DNA from: Marinobacter changyiensis | GTDB lineage: Bacteria; Pseudomonadota; Gammaproteobacteria; Pseudomonadales; Oleiphilaceae | Assembly (NCBI RefSeq): GCF_009193265.1 | Contig: NZ_VZZZ01000003.1 | Span: 124,001-188,000 of the forward strand | Length of the DNA: 64,000 nt | Direction: 5' to 3' | Shown here: positions 59,663 to 64,000 of the stretch, in pieces | Layout: each line of letters starts with the position of its first letter | How positions within the stretch are numbered: the first letter of the stretch is position 1 | The notes under the pieces: generated by a model | The model's database searches: none | What the model was told of the DNA's origin: nothing | What the model saw: only the letters and a program-made list of their open reading frames with translations | Program-made: the position numbers and the translations under genes

Positions 59663-61021
59663 TTGAACCACCATCACATCGAGTCCTTGAGTGCATCCCG
59701 GTACGCGCGCTTGCGGTTTCATGCCAGCAAGGAGCCCGATTTCGTGTTTCTGGGGAGTACGGCAGATCATGGTAACCCGGGCCGCTACCAACACTTTTCA
59801 GCCTGCGCCCACCGTCAGGTTAACTTTGACCGATCCACCTGCGCACGGCAATACGGGCGGGTCCCGTCGGGGCCTGTAAGTCAGGCTCTCACTGAGGCCG
59901 CGGAGCCCTTTCTGGTTGATGCGTCCATCGTCAAACATCCGCTGCCCGGCGGCTGGGTCGGATTCATCAGTTACGAATTCGGCTATTTACGGGAACCCAG
60001 ACTTCAGGCGCTTTGCCCCCAAACGCCGGCGCCGGTTTTCAGCGCCGGTCTGTTTCTGTGGATGGCAAGCTACGACCGCACCACCGGCGAATATTCCCTG
60101 TTCCTTCATAAAGATTGCGACACCAAGACCCGGGCAAAGCTGGCTGCCTGGCGGCGAGAGCCTGAGACCGAACCGCCACTGCCCTGGCGTATGACACAGT
60201 CATTCGAGGCATTACAATCCCGGGATGCCTTTCTTGAGCGGATACACCGGGTGACAGACTACATCCAGGCTGGGGATTGTTATCAGGTCAATCTTGCCCA
60301 GCAATTTCAGGGCACGTTTGAAGGCGATCCCTGGTCAGCGTTCGTGGCGCTCAGCGATGGTCACCCGACACCCTTTGGCGCCTTTATCCGGTGCAAAGGG
60401 CAAGCCCTGCTGTCGATCTCCCCTGAGCGCTTCCTGGCAATCGACCGTGGCTGCGTTGAAACCAGCCCTATCAAGGGCACCCGCCGTCGGGGCGACACCC
60501 CGGAGGAGGATGCGGAGCTGGCTGCAGAATTACAGACTTCAGAAAAGGATCTGGCCGAAAACCTGATGATTGTCGACCTGTTGCGTAATGATCTCAGCGT
60601 CAATTGCCAACCCGGCAGCGTCAAGGTCGACCGCTTGTTCGAGCTGGAGTCCTATCAGAATGTTCATCACCTGGTGAGCCATGTGCAGGGCGAGCTTATG
60701 CCGGGTACTGATCCGTTCAAGGCACTGCTGAATGCCTTTCCGGGTGGCTCGATCACCGGTGCTCCGAAGATTCGCGCCATGGAAATCATCAGGGAGCTGG
60801 AGCCTTGCTGGCGCGGGCCCTATTGTGGCTCAGTATTTTACTGGGGGCTGAATGGCCGGATCGACAGCAATATCGCGATTCGGACACTCTATTGCGAGGA
60901 AGGCAAAGTACGGTGCTGGGGCGGCGGCGGCATTGTGGCGGATTCCGACCCGGCCAGCGAGTATGAGGAGACGCTGACCAAGGTGCGCCCCCTCATGAAG
61001 CTGCTGGAAAACTTGCGTTAA
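59663..61021 (+). CDS. pabB: Aminodeoxychorismate synthase component I
   Basis: The 452-residue chorismate-using enzyme makes 4-amino-4-deoxychorismate for folate synthesis. The PIKGT motif (SPIKGTRRRG, about residues 267-276) marks it as PabB rather than TrpE. DYIQAGDCYQVNLAQQF, SPERFLAID, ENLMIVDLLRNDLS and the PGGSITGAPKIRAMEIIRELEP segment follow. The first 60 residues are less conserved. The start is TTG at 59663, preceded by GGGGAG five bases upstream. Its stop overlaps that of thrH in a shared TTAA. Confidence 0.95.
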   Translation: MNHHHIESLSASRYARLRFHASKEPDFVFLGSTADHGNPGRYQHFSACAHRQVNFDRSTCARQYGRVPSGPVSQALTEAAEPFLVDASIVKHPLPGGWVGFISYEFGYLREPRLQALCPQTPAPVFSAGLFLWMASYDRTTGEYSLFLHKDCDTKTRAKLAAWRREPETEPPLPWRMTQSFEALQSRDAFLERIHRVTDYIQAGDCYQVNLAQQFQGTFEGDPWSAFVALSDGHPTPFGAFIRCKGQALLSISPERFLAIDRGCVETSPIKGTRRRGDTPEEDAELAAELQTSEKDLAENLMIVDLLRNDLSVNCQPGSVKVDRLFELESYQNVHHLVSHVQGELMPGTDPFKALLNAFPGGSITGAPKIRAMEIIRELEPCWRGPYCGSVFYWGLNGRIDSNIAIRTLYCEEGKVRCWGGGGIVADSDPASEYEETLTKVRPLMKLLENLR

Positions 61022-61638
61022 TCCGTTTGGTGATGGAGCTCGCTGGCGCTCAGGAACTCCGCTTTCAGTTCATCAAACGTTTGCACGGCCGGGAATTGCG
61101 GAAACTCATCGATAACATTCTTCGGTGCATGAAACAGAATGCCCACCTCGGCCTGCTTCAACATGGTGGTGTCGTTGTAGGAATCACCAGCAGCGATCAC
61201 CCGGTAATTCAGAAGCTGGAAAGCCCTGACTGACTGGCGCTTCGGGTCCCGCTGGCGCAACAGGTAGTTGGTGATGCGGCCTTGCTCGCTGACCTCCAGT
61301 TTGTGGCAAAGCAATGCCGGGTAGCCCAGCTTCGCCATCAACGGCATCGCAAATTCATAAAACGTATCGGACAATATCACCACCTGAAACCGCTCCCGCA
61401 GCCAGTCGATAAATTCCCGGGCGCCTTCCAGCGGGTTCAGCGTGCCAATGACTTCCTGAATCTCCGGCAGACCGTAACCGTGCTCATCCAGGATTCGCAG
61501 GCGCTGCTGCATAAGCACATCGTAATCCGGAATATCCCGAGTGGTGGCCTTGAGCTCTTCAATACCCGTTTTTTCCGCAAATGCGATCCAGATTTCCGGA
61601 ATCAAAACACCTTCGAGGTCAAGGCAAGCAAGTTCCAC
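61018..61638 (-). CDS. thrH: ThrH, HAD phosphatase/phosphotransferase (phosphoserine / homoserine)
   Basis: The 206-residue HAD enzyme is known in P. aeruginosa to act on phosphoserine and to pass the phosphate to homoserine. Motif I is DLEGVLIPEIW with D7-x-E9, the ThrH variant of the usual DxD. Motif II is VILSDTF, motif III is the Lys/Arg region near QRDPKRQS, and motif IV is AAGDSYNDTTML (about 156-167). The start is GTG at 61638 with AGGAG six bases upstream. It is convergent with pabB and divergent from cysH. Confidence 0.93.
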   Translation of the reverse strand: MELACLDLEGVLIPEIWIAFAEKTGIEELKATTRDIPDYDVLMQQRLRILDEHGYGLPEIQEVIGTLNPLEGAREFIDWLRERFQVVILSDTFYEFAMPLMAKLGYPALLCHKLEVSEQGRITNYLLRQRDPKRQSVRAFQLLNYRVIAAGDSYNDTTMLKQAEVGILFHAPKNVIDEFPQFPAVQTFDELKAEFLSASELHHQTD

Positions 61639-61830
61639 AAGAATCTCCTGTCAGCTTTGAATTAAGAGCCAAAAAGCTATAGCCGGGCTCCGGTGCGCGT
61701 ATCATAGAAAAAACCACCCTGAATTGCATCGCCTGTTCGCGTCGGCATAAGGTTAGACGCGGTGATTCCTTCAGCCCGACGCCGGACAATGGTAGATTTA
61801 CCCCAAAATAATCACCGACCGTGAGAGTTT

Positions 61831-62551
61831 ATGACCGACATCGACCAGTTGAAAGATGACCTTCAGGGCCAGTCTCCCAGAGCGATCATCAAGGTGGCTC
61901 TGGCCCGGTATGATAACATCGCTATTTCGTTCAGCGGCGCGGAAGACGTCGCGCTGATCGAACTGGCCCACAAAATGACCGACAATCTGAAGGTTTTTAC
62001 CCTGGACACCGGACGGCTCCACGCAGAAACCTATGAGTTCATTGACCGGGTTCGCCGCCACTACAAGATTGATATCGAAATCCTGTTTCCGGATGCCGCT
62101 GAAGTGGAGGCCCTGGTCAGCAACAAAGGCCTGTTCAGTTTCTATGAAGATGGCCACTCCGAGTGCTGCGGGATTCGCAAGGTCAACCCGTTACGCCGCA
62201 AACTCGCTGGTGTTGATGCCTGGATTACCGGCCAGCGTCGAGACCAGAGCCCGGACACCCGGAATGATGTGCCGATCGTACAGCGGGATGAGGCGTTCTC
62301 AAGCGATACCCGCACGCTGGTGAAATTCAACCCAATGGCAAACTGGACCTCGAAGGAAGTCTGGGATTACATCCGGATGACAGAGGCGCCCTACAACACA
62401 CTCCATGAAAAGGGCTTTGTCAGCATCGGCTGCCAACCCTGCACCCGGCCAATTCTGCCCGGGCAGCATGAGCGGGAAGGACGTTGGTGGTGGGAAGAGG
62501 CCACGAAAAAGGAATGCGGGCTGCACGCGGGCAAAGTGATCGCCACAGAAT

Positions 62552-62553
<2 letters not shown>
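61831..62553 (+). CDS. cysH: Adenylyl-sulfate (APS) reductase
   Basis: The 240-residue enzyme reduces activated sulfate to sulfite, upstream of CysI. The PP-loop SFSGAEDV (about residues 33-40) binds the nucleotide. The Cys pairs CC (ECCGIRKV, about 111-112) and CxxC (GCQPCTRP, about 204-207) are the 4Fe-4S ligands of the APS-type enzyme; PAPS-only reductases lack them. The catalytic Cys lies in KKECGLH near the end. It is convergent with cysB; the two stops are 30 bases apart and share a hairpin. Confidence 0.95.
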
Positions 62554-63561
<1,008 letters not shown>

Positions 63562-63722
63562 TTAACCACCCGTTTTCTGATGTGTTCGGTTTACCGTCGA
63601 GTATGCTATGCGTATAAAAATATTCACATTCATACTTTTAAAGAATAGATAATGCCTGATAAGCAGTGTAGACCAAAACCTTCTTTATAACGGATTGCCT
63701 TCAAATAATAAGAACGACTATT

Positions 63723-64000
63723 TCAATGCTCGATCAGGCGGCGAAACGGCGGCAGCGCGTCCAGTAACAGCTGTCCATAACGTCTGCTGATGATGCGCCG
63801 GTCCAGAATCGTCACCCGTCCGGTATCAGATTCGGTTCTGAGTAATCGACCTACGGCCTGGACCAGCTTGATGGAGGCATCGGGCACCGTTATTTCCATA
63901 AACGGGTTGCCACCGCGACGGGTAACCCACTCCGCGAGGCTGGCTTCGATCGGATCATCCGGAACCGAAAACGGCAACCGGGTAATGATCACATGGCCAA
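63723..64000 (-). CDS. dinG: DinG-type ATP-dependent DNA helicase, C-terminal fragment (5' truncated)
   Basis: The frame is open from 64000 down to TGA at 63723, about 91 residues. The helicase motif VI region (QAVGRLLRTESDTGRVTILDRR) and the DinG-type IITRLPFSVPDDPIEASLAEWV and RGGNPFMEIT segments are present. DinG unwinds DNA and R-loop structures at forks. The start and the iron-sulfur domain are outside the window. YoaA-type relatives cannot be excluded, though the PDDP segment favours DinG. The gene shares orientation with cysB and lies 161 bases upstream of it. Confidence 0.78.
   Translation of the reverse strand, partial: GHVIITRLPFSVPDDPIEASLAEWVTRRGGNPFMEITVPDASIKLVQAVGRLLRTESDTGRVTILDRRIISRRYGQLLLDALPPFRRLIEH

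Overview
This 64 kb window is a core chromosomal segment of a gammaproteobacterium. Protein signatures and gene neighbourhoods point to Marinobacter or a close relative. The inference rests on FimL/FimV/PilZ/TgpA/ThrH-type proteins, on gene blocks that match Pseudomonas aeruginosa neighbourhoods as I remember them, on moderate GC and on REP-like palindromes. No database search was run. I see no rRNA, tRNA, CRISPR array, insertion sequence, integrase or prophage gene. Coding density is high, and almost every gene can be placed in a known family.

Layout. (1) 1-5460: end of an unknown membrane protein, a 34-codon membrane microprotein, sulfite reductase cysI overlapping a DUF934 gene, acuI, sohB and an SCP2 protein. 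(2) 5464-10212: fimL, dnaQ, rnhA and a methyltransferase on the minus strand, with gloB divergent. (3) 10386-18680: mltD, the yejABEF peptide importer and fabI. (4) 18732-22410: a PilZ-domain gene paired with a DUF1631 gene, then DAHP synthase and a REP-like palindrome. (5) 22442-30607: ftsK-lolA-rarA-serS-cobA, tightly packed, preceded by metZ. (6) 30619-42485: fimV, a strong terminator, then truA-trpF-trpB-trpA-accD-folC-SPOR protein-cvpA-purF-metZ, all minus. (7) 42486-49537: a 469-bp spacer, then leuC-leuD-leuB-asd (minus) with a divergent LysR gene and an MFS gene. (8) 49583-59326: a minus-strand run of DUF58, tgpA, holB, pilZ, hydrolase, DUF4892, patatin, prmB and aroC. (9) 59663-64000: pabB, thrH, cysH, cysB and the 3' end of a dinG helicase gene.

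How the genes connect. Sulfur assimilation appears three times: cysH and its likely regulator cysB at the right end, cysI at the left end, and the siroheme-precursor methylase cobA between them; metZ uses the product, sulfide. Aromatic and folate synthesis is represented by aroF, aroC, trpFBA, pabB and folC. Leucine and aspartate-family synthesis is represented by leuCDB, asd and thrH. Envelope and division genes include mltD, lolA, ftsK and a SPOR protein. Type IV pilus and polarity control is represented by fimV, fimL and pilZ, and c-di-GMP sensing by a second PilZ-domain gene.

I found no convincing undescribed system. The points most worth a second look are the cysI/DUF934 overlap without a visible flavoprotein partner, the 34-residue membrane microprotein, the PilZ/DUF1631 pair, the DUF58-tgpA pair without MoxR joined to holB-pilZ, the two REP-like palindromes, and the repeats between leuC and its divergent LysR gene.
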